Made by a program: the position numbers and the translations under genes. From Streptococcus sp. LPB0220 (GTDB lineage Bacteria > Bacillota > Bacilli > Lactobacillales > Streptococcaceae): 64,000 nt of DNA. Below the pieces are notes generated by a model. The model ran no database searches, was not told the origin of the DNA, and saw nothing but the letters and a program-made list of their open reading frames with translations. The stretch lies in assembly GCF_008727815.1 (NCBI RefSeq), contig NZ_CP044230.1, positions 1,782,001 through 1,846,000 on the forward strand, given 5' to 3'. Of the stretch, positions 8,755-19,727 are shown piece by piece (the first letter of the stretch is position 1; the number at the start of each line of letters is the position of its first letter).

Positions 8755-9443
8755 TACTTGTCTCCTTTCAAGCGAACACCCAAGCCCCAGACCGTTTCAA
8801 TATAGTCCTCATTTGGGTCAAGCTGGGCAATTTTCTTTCGAAGATTGCTTAATTGGGCATTGAGGGTATTGTCTCCAGGCAGATAGACTTCTTCCCAGAC
8901 AGCTTCATACAATTCTTCTTTGGTGAAAATCTTCTTTGGATGCGCCAGCAAGGTCTCAAAAATTTGAAATTCTTTTTTGCCCAATCGAAGCGTCTGTTCG
9001 CCGGACTCCAGTTCAAAGGTTTCTGGATTTAAGACCAAATTCTTAAAGGATCGCTTTTGCGACGCTTGAGATTCCTGTGCTACCGTCGGTTGATTTCTCA
9101 ACTGCACCGTCACCCGAGCCGCCACTTCGTCCAGATTAAAGGGCTTGACAATATAATCATTGGCACCTGCAAGGAGATACTGGCTAATGAGGTGTTTGTC
9201 TCCCAGAGCGGTCATCATGATAACCGGTGTCTGACTCTGCAAACGGATCTCCTCAAGGACCTGATCCCCATTTTTCCCTGGAAGCATGATATCCAGAAGG
9301 ACCAAATCAACGGCTTCTTGCTGGAAGAGCCGCAGCCCTTCTGTACCTGAAAAAGCCTGAAGGACCTCATGATCTTCACTTAAGAGACTGTATAAAATTT
9401 CTTGGATATCATTATTATCCTCGATTAATAAAATCCGTGTCAC
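8754..9443 (-). CDS. OmpR/PhoB-family response regulator
   Basis: A 229-residue regulator. The receiver domain (1-118) has acidic IEDN, phospho-acceptor Asp in LVLLDIMLPG, Thr/Ser in IMMTA and Lys in YIVKPF. The C-terminal winged helix (about 130-227) ends in NTLNAQLSNLRKKI and YIETVWGLGVRL, the OmpR-type recognition region. The start codon is GTG at 9443, preceded by AAAAAAGGAGCGAGGCAA. First gene of a coupled pair with the kinase. The likely target is the convergent ABC exporter, by context only. Confidence 0.9.
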   Translation of the reverse strand: MTRILLIEDNNDIQEILYSLLSEDHEVLQAFSGTEGLRLFQQEAVDLVLLDIMLPGKNGDQVLEEIRLQSQTPVIMMTALGDKHLISQYLLAGANDYIVKPFNLDEVAARVTVQLRNQPTVAQESQASQKRSFKNLVLNPETFELESGEQTLRLGKKEFQIFETLLAHPKKIFTKEELYEAVWEEVYLPGDNTLNAQLSNLRKKIAQLDPNEDYIETVWGLGVRLKGDK

Positions 9444-9585
9444 TTGCCTCGCTCCTTTTTTCTTTTCTTGCGAAATCAGTTCTATTCCCCTAGCCTATCA
9501 AATAAAGGGACCTTCGTCAATGAAAATCTGATAAAATTCTATTGTACCCAGCTAGATCTGCATGTTAGATCATCACAAGATGAAC

Positions 9586-9615
9586 TTGACGATCTTTTCT
9601 TTCAAAGGGTATAAT
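9586..9615 (+). promoter_or_regulatory. Sigma-70-type promoter of 9647 gene
   Basis: TTGACG (9586-9591), an 18-bp spacer and TATAAT (9610-9615), about 32 bp before the ATG. Confidence 0.65.
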
Positions 9616-9646
9616 AGGACCAATGACACAATAGGGAGACTCATCT

Positions 9647-10180
9647 ATGAAAAATCATGCTAAAACTAAAATCAGTCTTGTATCCATCCTTGTCATCCTG
9701 GGCGTTGCTGCAAGAATGATGCGAGTCATCCACCGCCAGCAAATCAGGGAGCAAAACAGACAAACCATTCAAACGACTAAAAAGGTTGCAGAGTTTCAGA
9801 AAACACTAGACGAGGAAGAAACGAAGAAACGCAACGAAACCTTCAACAAGATTTATAATGAATCCCTTGTTCGGAATAAGTTTGAGAATTGGCAAAAAGT
9901 CGATGAACTCCATGGTTTGGGACAAAGAACTGGGCAATTTTATATCTATAACTTTGAAAAAAAAGAAGAGATTCTCTTAGAGAATACTGATCAAGCATTT
10001 GTTCTACCTATTCGAGACAAGAGTGATAACGTCACATTTCAGGCTATCTTTGCCCACAAGGACGGTCAGTGGCACATCATGAAGCCAGACGGAAGTTCTC
10101 AGTTGCAACTAGGAGCAGCCAACATTTCCGCTGAATCTAAGTTTGTCATCGAGAACAATGTCTTAGATTACGACCAGTAA
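9647..10180 (+). CDS. Hypothetical membrane-anchored protein
   Basis: 177 residues, not recognised. One N-terminal hydrophobic segment (about residues 10-26, KISLVSILVILGVAARMM) would be an uncleaved anchor or signal. A basic, Glu/Lys/Gln-rich likely coiled-coil stretch (about 30-75) and a soluble C-terminal domain follow. There is no lipobox. It has its own strong promoter and RBS (ATAGGGAGACTCATCT) and ends before a bidirectional terminator, so it is a stand-alone gene. It sits beside the divergent response regulator, but a functional link is unproven. Confidence 0.7.
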   Translation: MKNHAKTKISLVSILVILGVAARMMRVIHRQQIREQNRQTIQTTKKVAEFQKTLDEEETKKRNETFNKIYNESLVRNKFENWQKVDELHGLGQRTGQFYIYNFEKKEEILLENTDQAFVLPIRDKSDNVTFQAIFAHKDGQWHIMKPDGSSQLQLGAANISAESKFVIENNVLDYDQ

Positions 10181-10209
10181 ATCCGTAATGACTTGGCTAA
10201 ACTACATAC

Positions 10210-10254
10210 AAAAAGCTTAGGACCCCAGCTTGTGGTTGGGATTCTAAGCTTTTT
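10210..10254. terminator. Bidirectional terminator
   Basis: AAAAAGCTTAG / CTAAGCTTTTT stem extended by GACCCCA / TGGTTGGG-type pairing. It lies between the 9647 gene (+) and the 6-phospho-beta-glucosidase gene (-). Confidence 0.8.
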
Positions 10255-10294
10255 CGTTGAGAGGAGAAAGTCGGCCAGCAAGTACCGAAAACTT

Positions 10295-11743
<1,449 letters not shown>

Positions 11744-11942
11744 TCACTTGATTTGATAGTTCTATTATACCCTTCTCTTTCCAAAAAATCCTACAAGATC
11801 TTATGGAAAACTAAACCTATTCTAAGGTAACTCATACACTTTGGAACATAAAAAAGACTGGATTGCTCCGATCTTTCAATAGTTCATTTTCTCACATTCT
11901 GTTTTAAGAATAGCTAAGGTTGACGTTAAATGACCACGCCTC

Positions 11943-12290
11943 CTATTTCATACGATAAAAATCAATCACTAAACCAGCTGGGCCTTCAACTAGCAGGCTT
12001 TCGGTTCCCCAATCGGTTACAACTGAACCGTTTAAAACTTGGATACCAAGCTCTTTCAACCGTTTGTAGTTCTGGTCTACATCCTCAACCTCGATATGAA
12101 GAATGATTCCTGACTGAAAGTTTTCCAAAGGAACCAAATGATTTTGAGACAACATGAGACAGTGACTGCCAATCGTGAACTGAGCAAAACTGTCGTCAAC
12201 ATAATCGGCTTTTTTATCCAAAATATGCTCCAAGTCAGCACAGACCTGGGGAATATTTGAAACGATGATATCTAATTGATTTAAATTCAT
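11943..12290 (-). CDS. VOC (glyoxalase/bleomycin-resistance) family protein
   Basis: 115 residues forming one pair of beta-alpha-beta-beta-beta modules: MNLNQLDIIVSNIPQVCADLEHIL at the start and LLVEGPAGLVIDFYRM at the end, the usual last strand with a Glu/Asp-Phe motif. Such proteins bind metal or small ligands as dimers; many are lyases or resistance proteins. Function unassigned. It is separated from spxB by a terminator, so independently transcribed or read through. Confidence 0.75.
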   Translation of the reverse strand: MNLNQLDIIVSNIPQVCADLEHILDKKADYVDDSFAQFTIGSHCLMLSQNHLVPLENFQSGIILHIEVEDVDQNYKRLKELGIQVLNGSVVTDWGTESLLVEGPAGLVIDFYRMK

Positions 12291-12303
12291 TTACTATCCT
12301 CCA

Positions 12304-12331
12304 CAAAAAGACCGGATTCCCCCGGTCTTTT
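12304..12331 (-). terminator. Terminator of spxB
   Basis: AAAAGACCGG / CCGGTCTTTT stem with a T-run on the minus strand, 70 bp after the spxB stop. Confidence 0.8.
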
Positions 12332-12399
12332 AAGTTTCTCTCTATGAAAATCAAAGCATAAAATCTACAATGTTTACATTTGATTTTCCACGAGAGGAA

Positions 12400-14175
12400 T
12401 TATTTGATTGCGCGTGATTGCAATCCTTCTTCTTCCAAGAAGAGGCGGAATGGTACGAGTTCTTCTGCTTCGTATTTTTCCTTGAAGGCTTTGATGGCTT
12501 CTTCTGAGTGTTGTTTTGGATCCAACTCAAGTACTTCTACTGGAAGTGGACGGTCTTGAGTGATGCGAGCATCGATAACAACAGTTTTACCTTCTTTGTT
12601 CAATTTAACAGCTTCAGCAACGACTGCGTCGATGGCTTCGATACGGTTTACAGTGAATCCTACAGCACCTTGCGCTTCAGCGATTTTCGCATAGTCAGCA
12701 TTAGGGAAGTCACAACCAAACAAGTGTTTGTTTGTGTCTTCGTATTTGTCCTTGATGAAGGCATATTTACCATTTGAGAAGACAACATTGATAACTGGAA
12801 GGTCGTATTGAACGTTTGTGATAACGTCTGGGTAGCACATGTTGAATGCACCGTCACCCATGATGTTCCATACTTGGCGATCTGGATTGTCTTTCTTAGC
12901 AGCGATACCACCAGGAAGGGCAATACCCATTGTCGCAAAGAGTGGAGATGTACGCCACATGTTCTTAGGTGTCATGTGAAGGTGACGAGTAGATGTTTGA
13001 GTAGTGTCACCGACGTCGATTGAGTAGATAGCGTCTTGATCAGCATGTTTGTTGATTGCATTGTAAACTTGATACAATTGCAATTCACCCTCAGTTTTAC
13101 CTTCGAGTTTGTTCATGTAATCACGCCAGTTTTGGTTGTTCTTCACGTTTGCACGCCACCATGGAGTAGACTCAACTGGATTCACTTTATCAAGGATTGC
13201 TTTCGCTGCTTGACCTGCATCACCAAGGATGGAAGCGTCAAGAGCATGGCGTTTACCAAGTTTGTAAGGGTCAATATCCACTTGGATGAATTTTTCAGTG
13301 TTCTTGAATGCTTCGTAAACTTCAGCAAATGGGAAGTTTGAACCAAGGAAAAGAACTGTGTCTGCTTCAAAGACAACTTCGTTGGCTGGCTTCCAACCAA
13401 CACGGTAAGCAGAACCTGTCAACCCTTCGTAGTCCCATTCGAAGGCTTCAAAGTTTTTACCAGTTGTAATAATTGGTGCTTTGATCTTACGAGACAATTC
13501 AGTGATCACATCACCAGCACCAACACCACCGAAACCAGCGTAGATCACTGGACGTTCCGCATTGTTCAAGATTTCAACAGCTTTATCGATTTCCACTTCG
13601 TTCAAGGCAGGAGCGATAAAGCGACGTTCATAAGAACCTGATCCATAGTAAGAGTTTTCGTCGATTTCTTGGAATCCAAAGTTTACGGGGATTTCAACAA
13701 CGGCTGGACCTTTTTTAGAAACGGCAGCACGGCAAGCTTCATCGATTACTTTTGGCAATTGTTCTGCGTAAGCTACACGTTTGTTGTAAACAGCGATACC
13801 GTTGTACATTGGGTTTTGGTTCAATTCTTGGAAGGCATCCATGTTCAGCTCGTTGTTTGGACGTGATCCAAGAATGGCAAGGAATGGAGTGTTATCCATA
13901 GCTGCATCGTAAACACCGTTGATCAAGTGAGTCGCACCAGGTCCACCTGAACCAACTGCAACCCCGATAGAGCCACCAAATTTAGCTTGCATAACCGCTG
14001 CAAGAGCACCAGTTTCTTCGTGACGAACTTGCAAGAAACGGATATCTTTGTCTTCAGCCAAAGCGTCCATAAGTGAGCTAAGTGTTCCAGATGGGATACC
14101 GTAGATCGTATCTACGCCCCATGTTTTCAATACATTAAGCATTGCTGCAGATGCAGTAATTTTCCCTTGAGTCAT
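12400..14175 (-). CDS. spxB: Pyruvate oxidase
   Basis: A 591-residue ThDP/FAD enzyme: pyruvate + phosphate + O2 to acetyl phosphate + CO2 + H2O2. Residues 1-180 hold the ThDP pyrimidine domain ([21 protein letters not shown], with Glu in [11 protein letters not shown]). A central FAD/Rossmann domain follows, then the ThDP-Mg motif [20 protein letters not shown] with [15 protein letters not shown]. Full family length, intact, with a highly biased codon usage typical of abundant proteins. In mitis/sanguinis streptococci this enzyme gives most of the H2O2. The 365-bp upstream region has a TATAAT hexamer at 14429-14434 and cre-like sequence. Confidence 0.95.
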   Translation of the reverse strand: MTQGKITASAAMLNVLKTWGVDTIYGIPSGTLSSLMDALAEDKDIRFLQVRHEETGALAAVMQAKFGGSIGVAVGSGGPGATHLINGVYDAAMDNTPFLAILGSRPNNELNMDAFQELNQNPMYNGIAVYNKRVAYAEQLPKVIDEACRAAVSKKGPAVVEIPVNFGFQEIDENSYYGSGSYERRFIAPALNEVEIDKAVEILNNAERPVIYAGFGGVGAGDVITELSRKIKAPIITTGKNFEAFEWDYEGLTGSAYRVGWKPANEVVFEADTVLFLGSNFPFAEVYEAFKNTEKFIQVDIDPYKLGKRHALDASILGDAGQAAKAILDKVNPVESTPWWRANVKNNQNWRDYMNKLEGKTEGELQLYQVYNAINKHADQDAIYSIDVGDTTQTSTRHLHMTPKNMWRTSPLFATMGIALPGGIAAKKDNPDRQVWNIMGDGAFNMCYPDVITNVQYDLPVINVVFSNGKYAFIKDKYEDTNKHLFGCDFPNADYAKIAEAQGAVGFTVNRIEAIDAVVAEAVKLNKEGKTVVIDARITQDRPLPVEVLELDPKQHSEEAIKAFKEKYEAEELVPFRLFLEEEGLQSRAIK

Positions 14176-14282
14176 TCTAACTCTCCTTTAATTCTATTTT
14201 GATCCCTTAAAATGCAGCATAGCGCTTCTACTTCATCTTTGCGATCATCTCGCCTTGAAAATGAGTTTTTTCTGACTTTTCT

Positions 14283-14312
14283 CATGAAAACGATTTACAA
14301 AACGATTACAGT
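14283..14312 (-). promoter_or_regulatory. Candidate catabolite-response (cre-like) site upstream of spxB
   Basis: Two overlapping half-matches to the CcpA site lie about 110-135 bp before the ATG: CTGTAATCGTTTT and AAATCGTTTTCAT (minus strand). Neither is a perfect 16-bp cre. CcpA control of spxB is known in related streptococci, so the site is plausible but inferred. Confidence 0.35.
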
Positions 14313-14480
14313 ATTAATTTATCACAAAGAGATTCACATGTATAAGGATCTGCTCAGAGATGCTCAATCCCTATTCCATAACAGATGCTCTTTTTGAGAA
14401 ATTTTCACAAACTATCCTACAATAGGGTATTATACTATATTTTCTTACCCTCTATTTTCCCTTAGAGCTGTAAGGAATGA

Positions 14481-14511
14481 TAAAAAAGTACTACAGCATG
14501 CTGTAGTACTC
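14481..14511 (-). terminator. Perfect palindromic terminator downstream of copA
   Basis: A 24-bp perfect palindrome (AGTACTACAGCA and its complement, 14487-14510) is followed on the minus strand by TTTTTTA. It closes the copper operon transcript and lies between family S copy A and the spxB promoter. Confidence 0.75.
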
Positions 14512-14537
14512 AAATTGATGGCAAAGTATTTTTAAAA

Positions 14538-14673
14538 AAACTTTCCTTAGGTGAGTACGGACGTCAGCGAACTTCTTCGAAGTTCCATGACTTAGTTTTG
14601 AGCCTAAGGTCTCAAAACTACCGAGTGCTTGAAATGATAATGTTTCAAGCACTTTTCTCACGGCGGAAAGTTT
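14538..14673 (+). repeat. Structured repeat family S, copy A
   Basis: One of five copies. The termini pair (AAACTTTCC..GTGAG with CTCAC..GGAAAGTTT) and enclose three hairpins: GAACTTC/GAAGTTC, AGTTTTGAG/CTCAAAACT with loop CCTAAGGT, and AGTGCTTGAAA/TTTCAAGCACT. Here it lies antisense to copA, between the copA stop and its terminator. The stretch 14674-14807 resembles the outer flanks of copies C, D and E. Confidence 0.85.
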
Positions 14674-14807
14674 TCTGTATTTTCTTGATTCAATCTAAAA
14701 ATTGGAACTTATTTTACTTTATTCGTTGAATCACTTAACTTATATTACTTAAAAAAGTTTGACTACGTTCTAATCGCTACTGCATACTGTATCACTTCTT
14801 ATTTTCA

Positions 14808-17030
14808 TTAATCAATCTTTGCGACATTGAGGAGCAGCGAGCTGGTCAAAACAGACAAAGAACTAAGGGCCATGGCAAGACCTGCTAGTTCTGGATTGAG
14901 GGTCAATCCCAGTCCTACAAAGACTCCAGCAGCAATTGGAATCCCAAGGATATTGTAGATAGAGGCCCAGAAGAGATTGAGTAAGATGCGACGGAAGGTC
15001 TTTTGACTCATGTCAAAGGCGCGCACAACGCCAAGCAAATCATTTTGCGTGAGCACGATGCCACCGGACTCGATCGCAATATCCGTTCCAGATCCCATGG
15101 CAATTCCAACATCTGCAATCGAGAGAGCTGGAGCATCATTGATCCCATCTCCAACAAAGGCTACCTTACTACTTTCTTGCAGTTTTTGGATGGCGCTAGC
15201 TTTTTCTTGAGGAAGGACATCAGCAATGACGGTGTCAATTCCCACTTGCTTAGCAATAGCTTGGGCCACCCGTTCATTATCCCCTGTTAACATGACCGTT
15301 TTCAAGCCCCGTTCTTTGAGCTTTTTGATCGCTTCTTTTGAGCTGGCCTTCGGAGCATCTTGAATGGCAATCAAGCCAATCACTTGCCCATCCACAGACA
15401 AACTGATCACTGTTTTGGCCTGCTCTTGCAAGTCTACCATCCGTTTTTCAAGCTCCGGATCCATCGCTGTCCCGTCATGAAGTTTGCCATTTCCCAAGGT
15501 CACCAACTGCTGGTCGATCTGACCTTGGACCCCTTTTCCTTCAATCGCTTGGAAGTTTTCCACAGGGGATAGCACCAAACCTTTTTCTTCTGCTTGGGAT
15601 AACACCGCTTGGGCTAGTGGATGTTCTGAAAAAGTTTCAAGACTAGCAGCCAGTGTCAAGACACGCGCTTCATCTCCTACCACATCGGTTACGAGCGGTT
15701 GGCCAATGGTGATGGTCCCTGTCTTATCAAACACAACGGTTTGAATCTTTTGCACTTCTTGAAGAACTGTTCCATTTTTAATCAGAACCCCCATCTTGGC
15801 ACTACGACCAGTTCCGACCATAAGGGCTGTTGGCGTCGCCAAACCAAGGGCACAAGGACAGGCAATAATGAGGACAGAGACTGCATAGAGCATGGCCTCT
15901 TGGAGCGACGCGCCCAGAAGCACGGACCAAACCCAGAAAGTCGCAATGGCCAAAATCGTCACCACTGGAACAAAGATACCTGAAATCTTATCCGTCAAAT
16001 CTTGAATAGGAGCACGACTGGATTGGGCCATTTTGACAAAGTCCACAATTTGAGATAAGAGGGTCTCACTACCGACTTTTTCAGCCTTAAAGAGAATGGT
16101 CCCATTGCTGTTGATAGTGGAGCCAATGACTGCATCACCAACTGATTTTTCCACAGGCAAACTTTCACCTGTCACCATCGACTCATCAATGGTCGTACTT
16201 CCTTCTACAATCGTCCCATCAACCGCGATCTTTTCCCCAGGACGGACCCGAATCAAATCACCAATGTGGATATCTTCCGCCGCCACCTCGACATAGTTCC
16301 CATCACGGAGAACTTGAGCCGTTTTTGCCTGCAAATCCAACAACTTTTCCACAGCCTCGGAGGCATTGTTACGCATCCGTTCTTCAAAGATTTGCCCTAA
16401 GAGGATAAAGAAGATGATAAAACCCGCAGCCTCAAAGTATACTGGCTGACCAGTAAAAAGAGCAAATACACTATAGACATAGGCTACCAGGGTTCCAAGA
16501 GCTACCAAGGTATCCATATTGGAATGGTGCTTCTTAAATGAGGCCCAGGCACTCTTGATAAAAGGTACTCCTGCTACCAACATGATCGGCGTTGTCGCTA
16601 GAAAAGTCCCCCAGCGACTGACTGGATGGGAGACAAGTCCTGCCCACATCCCGATCATCAAGATCAATAAAGGAAGGGTAAAGATACTAGTAATCCAAAA
16701 GCGATCCCGTAAACTTAAGACACGACGGCGTTTTTCCACAACCGTGTAGGAACCCTTTTGCATCTTCATTCCACATGAAAACTCGAAGTCCCCTGTTTCT
16801 GTCGGGGTAAAGGATATCACTTTATCCACACCGACTTCCAAAGGCTCTAAAATCCCCTGATCTTCAAACAAAATTTCCTTGTAACAGCCGGAAGGATTGA
16901 CCCGATGGAAGGTGATTTCAGCAGGGATCCCTTTTTGAAGTTGAAATTCTTTGGGACTATAGCCCTTTTCTGCTGTAATACGGATCTTTTGCACTCCGTT
17001 TTCCACAACTGCTTTTTGTTTTTCTACCAT
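14808..17030 (-). CDS. copA: Copper-exporting P1B-type ATPase with N-terminal cupredoxin domain
   Basis: 740 residues from ATG 17030, chosen because AAAGGAGTAGGT precedes it; an upstream in-frame codon at 17051 overlaps cupA and lacks an RBS. Residues about 10-95 form a cupredoxin-like domain ([23 protein letters not shown]) instead of the usual CXXC metal-binding domain. Transmembrane helices follow, then actuator VTGESLPV, metal-binding CPC in [15 protein letters not shown], phosphorylation DKTGTIT, ATP-binding HPLA and [10 protein letters not shown]. It exports Cu(I). The layout matches pneumococcal CopA, which takes Cu(I) from CupA. Third gene of copY-cupA-copA. Confidence 0.93.
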   Translation of the reverse strand: MVEKQKAVVENGVQKIRITAEKGYSPKEFQLQKGIPAEITFHRVNPSGCYKEILFEDQGILEPLEVGVDKVISFTPTETGDFEFSCGMKMQKGSYTVVEKRRRVLSLRDRFWITSIFTLPLLILMIGMWAGLVSHPVSRWGTFLATTPIMLVAGVPFIKSAWASFKKHHSNMDTLVALGTLVAYVYSVFALFTGQPVYFEAAGFIIFFILLGQIFEERMRNNASEAVEKLLDLQAKTAQVLRDGNYVEVAAEDIHIGDLIRVRPGEKIAVDGTIVEGSTTIDESMVTGESLPVEKSVGDAVIGSTINSNGTILFKAEKVGSETLLSQIVDFVKMAQSSRAPIQDLTDKISGIFVPVVTILAIATFWVWSVLLGASLQEAMLYAVSVLIIACPCALGLATPTALMVGTGRSAKMGVLIKNGTVLQEVQKIQTVVFDKTGTITIGQPLVTDVVGDEARVLTLAASLETFSEHPLAQAVLSQAEEKGLVLSPVENFQAIEGKGVQGQIDQQLVTLGNGKLHDGTAMDPELEKRMVDLQEQAKTVISLSVDGQVIGLIAIQDAPKASSKEAIKKLKERGLKTVMLTGDNERVAQAIAKQVGIDTVIADVLPQEKASAIQKLQESSKVAFVGDGINDAPALSIADVGIAMGSGTDIAIESGGIVLTQNDLLGVVRAFDMSQKTFRRILLNLFWASIYNILGIPIAAGVFVGLGLTLNPELAGLAMALSSLSVLTSSLLLNVAKID

Positions 17031-17040
17031 ACCTACTCCT

Positions 17041-17412
17041 TTATTCCACAATCATGTGACCATGCATCATGTTCATTCCACATGAATACCCATATTCGCC
17101 CGCTTTTTCTGGCGTAATTTCAATGACATGTTTTTCACCCAAAGGCAAATCTTCATGAACGCCAAAATCCGGAAAGATCACTTGAGCCAGACATGAAGAT
17201 GGATCCTTGCGATTAAAGATGATCCGGGCTGGAACATTCTTTTTCAGAACGATGGTTTCAGGCGAATAGCCCCCCATGACTTCGACTTCAATTTCTTGAT
17301 AACCTGATTTCTGACGAGCGTGGTCGCTTACCTTTTCATGCTCTGCAAAGAACCACCAAGCAATAAAAGCAACCCCAAGTAAACAAACAATACTAATTAA
17401 CAATCCAAACAT
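17041..17412 (-). CDS. cupA: Membrane-anchored copper chaperone CupA (cupredoxin fold)
   Basis: 123 residues: an N-terminal transmembrane anchor (about 2-22), then a cupredoxin domain. Cys74 (PSSCLAQV), Cys111 and Met113 ([11 protein letters not shown]), plus Met115/Met116, sit at the positions of the two Cu(I) sites described for pneumococcal CupA. It buffers Cu(I) at the membrane and passes it to CopA. The CopA N-terminal domain is a clear paralogue. It lies between copY (18 bp upstream) and copA (10 bp downstream). Confidence 0.92.
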   Translation of the reverse strand: MFGLLISIVCLLGVAFIAWWFFAEHEKVSDHARQKSGYQEIEVEVMGGYSPETIVLKKNVPARIIFNRKDPSSCLAQVIFPDFGVHEDLPLGEKHVIEITPEKAGEYGYSCGMNMMHGHMIVE

Positions 17413-17430
17413 TGAAATTCCTTCTTTCTA

Positions 17431-17826
17431 TTACATACAATTGCAAGGGACTGTTTCGACAGCCTCTGCTTTCTTTTCTTCCAGGACCTGCTGCAGCTGA
17501 TTAAGATCTGCAAGCGTAAAGTCACTCTCCTGAATCAAGTTTTCAAGCACCTGGACAATTCTTTTTGAGCAAACCTTGTCTTTCACCTCCTCAACCACCA
17601 AGTCTAAACTCTGGTCCTGCTTCAACAAAGCCGAGTAGACAAAGGCTTTGCCAGATTTTTCTCTGGTCAGACAGCCCTTTTCAACCAAGCGCGTCAAGAG
17701 GGTCTTGATGGTCGACTTCGACCAGTCAAAGCGCTCGGACAAGACGGCGATCAAATCCCTGCTGGTCTGCTTGCCTTCCATCCAGATAATTTTCATGATG
17801 CGCCATTCCGCATTGGAAATTTGCAT
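17431..17826 (-). CDS. copY: CopY/TcrY-family copper-responsive repressor
   Basis: 131 residues: an N-terminal BlaI/MecI-type winged helix (ISNAEWRIMKIIW, STIKTLLTRLVEKG) and a C-terminal dimerisation region. It ends in VPCNCM, one CxC pair right before the stop, whereas the classic Enterococcus hirae CopY has a CxCx4CxC zinc/copper site; Cys is also present at KDKVCSKR. It represses its own operon by binding cop boxes, two of which lie just upstream at 17846 and 17887. Confidence 0.9.
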   Translation of the reverse strand: MQISNAEWRIMKIIWMEGKQTSRDLIAVLSERFDWSKSTIKTLLTRLVEKGCLTREKSGKAFVYSALLKQDQSLDLVVEEVKDKVCSKRIVQVLENLIQESDFTLADLNQLQQVLEEKKAEAVETVPCNCM

Positions 17827-17845
17827 GGCTTCTCCTTTCTAAATC

Positions 17846-17898
17846 TACATTTGTAAATCTTATGATGCCATTCTACTCCTAAGATTTACATTTGTCAA
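17846..17898 (-). promoter_or_regulatory. cop operon promoter with two cop boxes
   Basis: On the minus strand TTGACA (17893-17898), a 17-bp spacer and TAGAAT (17870-17875) form a promoter. A cop box (GACAAATGTA, 17887-17896) overlaps the -35 and a perfect one (TACAAATGTA, 17846-17855) lies downstream of the start point. The known consensus is TACAnnTGTA. CopY bound here would block polymerase. Confidence 0.85.
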
Positions 17899-17908
17899 CC
17901 AAAAAGAC

Positions 17909-17938
17909 AAAAAAATTTCCTCTTGGAAATAGAGGAAG
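17909..17938 (-). terminator. Terminator beyond family S copy B
   Basis: TTCCTCT / AGAGGAA stem followed on the minus strand by ATTTTTTTG. It is the first terminator after the SGNH hydrolase stop, so family S copy B lies inside that transcript. Confidence 0.7.
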
Positions 17939-18030
17939 GTAGACAATCTGTTTTTACAAAAAATCATCTAAAGAAATCTAAAAAGAAATAGAATTGATTT
18001 CAATTATAAGAACCATTCAAATATTTCCTG

Positions 18031-18166
18031 AAACTTTCCGCCGTGAGAAAAGTGCTAGAAACACTATTGTTTCTAGCACTCGGGAGTTTTGGAACCTTAG
18101 GTCCAAAACTAAGTCATGGAACTTCAAAGAAGTTCTCTGACGTCCGTACTCACCTAAGGAAAGTTT
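18031..18166 (-). repeat. Structured repeat family S, copy B
   Basis: Same architecture as copy A, in sense orientation 79 bp after the SGNH hydrolase stop. Hairpin 2 is AGTTTTGGA/TCCAAAACT (compare GAG/CTC in copy A) and hairpin 3 is AGTGCTAGAAAC/GTTTCTAGCACT, paired changes that keep both stems. Confidence 0.85.
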
Positions 18167-18245
18167 TTAAGAAGACTTTATCTTCAATCTGAAATTTTTC
18201 TTTGAAGATTTGTCTAGTTGGGCTTTTTCGCTCCCTATTTTGTCT

Positions 18246-18878
18246 CTATAATGTCTCCTGCAGAGCTTGGGCTAGAACTCGGTAACCAGCCACACTTAAA
18301 TGGAGACCATCTGTCGTATAGGCTTCTGCTAACTGCCTCTTTTCATCCAATAAAGACGAATACACATCAATATAGCTGACCTGGTGGTAGGCCTGGGCCA
18401 ATTCTTGATAGGCTTGATTGAGGGCTTGAATTTTTTCATTGGTCCGCACATAGACCTTTTGTTTGTATCGCTCTTCTTGACTCACCGGTAGAACCGAGAT
18501 CAGGTTGATGTGGGTCAGCGGAAAATCTCTCATAATTGCTTGTATGACCGCTTCTACATTGTCCAAGGTTTCCTTTTGAGGAATTTCTTTTCCGATATCA
18601 TTGGTCCCGATCAAGAGAAAGATCTGATCCACCACCGTTCCAAAGACATGGGCGTCTAGATACTCACGAAGGAGATCCGTCTTATAGCCTCGTACTCCTC
18701 GATTGACCATGTGTTTGGGACTTTGTAATAGTTCATGAATGGGGAAATACTCCACGATAGAGTCTCCAATAAAGATCAAACCAGGCTCCTTCAGAGGGGC
18801 TTGATTGAGCTCCCGATAGGTTGTTACGATTTTCTCCTGCTCCTTTAAGAGCCAGTCTTCTAACAGCTGTACTGCCAT
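18246..18878 (-). CDS. SGNH/GDSL-family hydrolase
   Basis: A 210-residue esterase/lipase-like protein with the four SGNH blocks: IFIGDSIVEYFP (Ser), NRGVRGY (Gly), LIGTNDIG (Asn) and TDGLHLSVAGY (Asp-His). No signal peptide, so probably cytoplasmic, as in the platelet-activating-factor acetylhydrolase-like group. It begins directly after the HAD gene stop, so the two are one operon. Substrate unknown. The 3' UTR carries family S copy B. Confidence 0.85.
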   Translation of the reverse strand: MAVQLLEDWLLKEQEKIVTTYRELNQAPLKEPGLIFIGDSIVEYFPIHELLQSPKHMVNRGVRGYKTDLLREYLDAHVFGTVVDQIFLLIGTNDIGKEIPQKETLDNVEAVIQAIMRDFPLTHINLISVLPVSQEERYKQKVYVRTNEKIQALNQAYQELAQAYHQVSYIDVYSSLLDEKRQLAEAYTTDGLHLSVAGYRVLAQALQETL

Positions 18879-19727
18879 CTATTTCTTTCCTTTCACTTGT
18901 TCCCAGGAGGTCAATCCTAGATACTCTTCGATCACCTGGTAGACACCGTCTTCTTGATGACTCGGCGCTAGGTGTTTGGCAACAGCCTTGACAGCTCTTT
19001 CTGCATTGGCCACAGCATAGGAGTGACCAGCCATCTCAAGCATTTCGATGTCGTTTCCACTATCCCCAAAAGCCATGACCTGGCTGGCATCAAGCTGCCA
19101 TTTCTCCATTAATTGAGCCAGTCCCCAGGCCTTGTGAATGCCTGCTTGTAAGAGATCCATGCTTCCAAAACCGCTCGAAACCGCCATGAGCTGATCTCCA
19201 AAAGCCTGCTGGACTTCTTGGCGCACTTGATCGAGACGATCCAAGCCAACCACCAAGCTCATTTTAAGCACCTGATCAAATAGATCTGCTGTCAATTCCG
19301 GAACAAACTTCATCCGCTTGTACAAGGCTTCAATCACTTCCGGCTGCATGAATTTCTCAACTTCTGTAAAGACCGTTCCTTCCTTGACAAAGCCACCATT
19401 GACAGCTGACACAACCAGCTGGTCTGAAATTTCCCGCCCCTTAAAATAAGCAAGAACCGCCTCTACTAGTTCTCGATCCCAGAATTTTCCTAGAATCATC
19501 TGGTCATCCTCAAAAATCCGAGCTCCGTTGGCCACGACCAGGGTCACCCGCTTGACCAAAGGACCCAAGAGCTGGCGCATGCGATGGATTTCATTTCCCG
19601 TCGCAATGACAAAGCGTATCCCTTTTTGATCCAAGTGGTTCAACAGCCTTTCCAGACGCGGGAGATCCACCTCTCCTCGCTCATCTAATAAGGTCCCATC
19701 CATATCTGTTGCTATCAACTTAATCAT
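18879..19727 (-). CDS. Cof-type HAD-IIB phosphatase
   Basis: 282 residues from ATG 19727. An in-frame upstream Met (19805) is rejected because a TATAAT-like hexamer and an AAAAGG RBS lie between. Motif I is DMDGTLLDERG, motif II is in VIATGNE and motif IV is GDSGNDIEML; a C2B cap lies between them. Cof proteins dephosphorylate sugar phosphates, flavin or pyridoxal phosphates; the substrate cannot be chosen from sequence. Operon with the SGNH hydrolase. Confidence 0.87.
   Translation of the reverse strand: MIKLIATDMDGTLLDERGEVDLPRLERLLNHLDQKGIRFVIATGNEIHRMRQLLGPLVKRVTLVVANGARIFEDDQMILGKFWDRELVEAVLAYFKGREISDQLVVSAVNGGFVKEGTVFTEVEKFMQPEVIEALYKRMKFVPELTADLFDQVLKMSLVVGLDRLDQVRQEVQQAFGDQLMAVSSGFGSMDLLQAGIHKAWGLAQLMEKWQLDASQVMAFGDSGNDIEMLEMAGHSYAVANAERAVKAVAKHLAPSHQEDGVYQVIEEYLGLTSWEQVKGKK

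Noticed and set aside
14538..14673. Family S copies as simple terminators, BOX elements or tRNA-like genes
   Set aside because: No T-run after the last hairpin, no BOX modules, and no tRNA T-loop or CCA end; separate terminators lie beyond each copy.
17031..17051. Longer copA start at 17051
   Set aside because: Overlaps the cupA 3' end and has no RBS; ATG 17030 has AAAGGAG in front.
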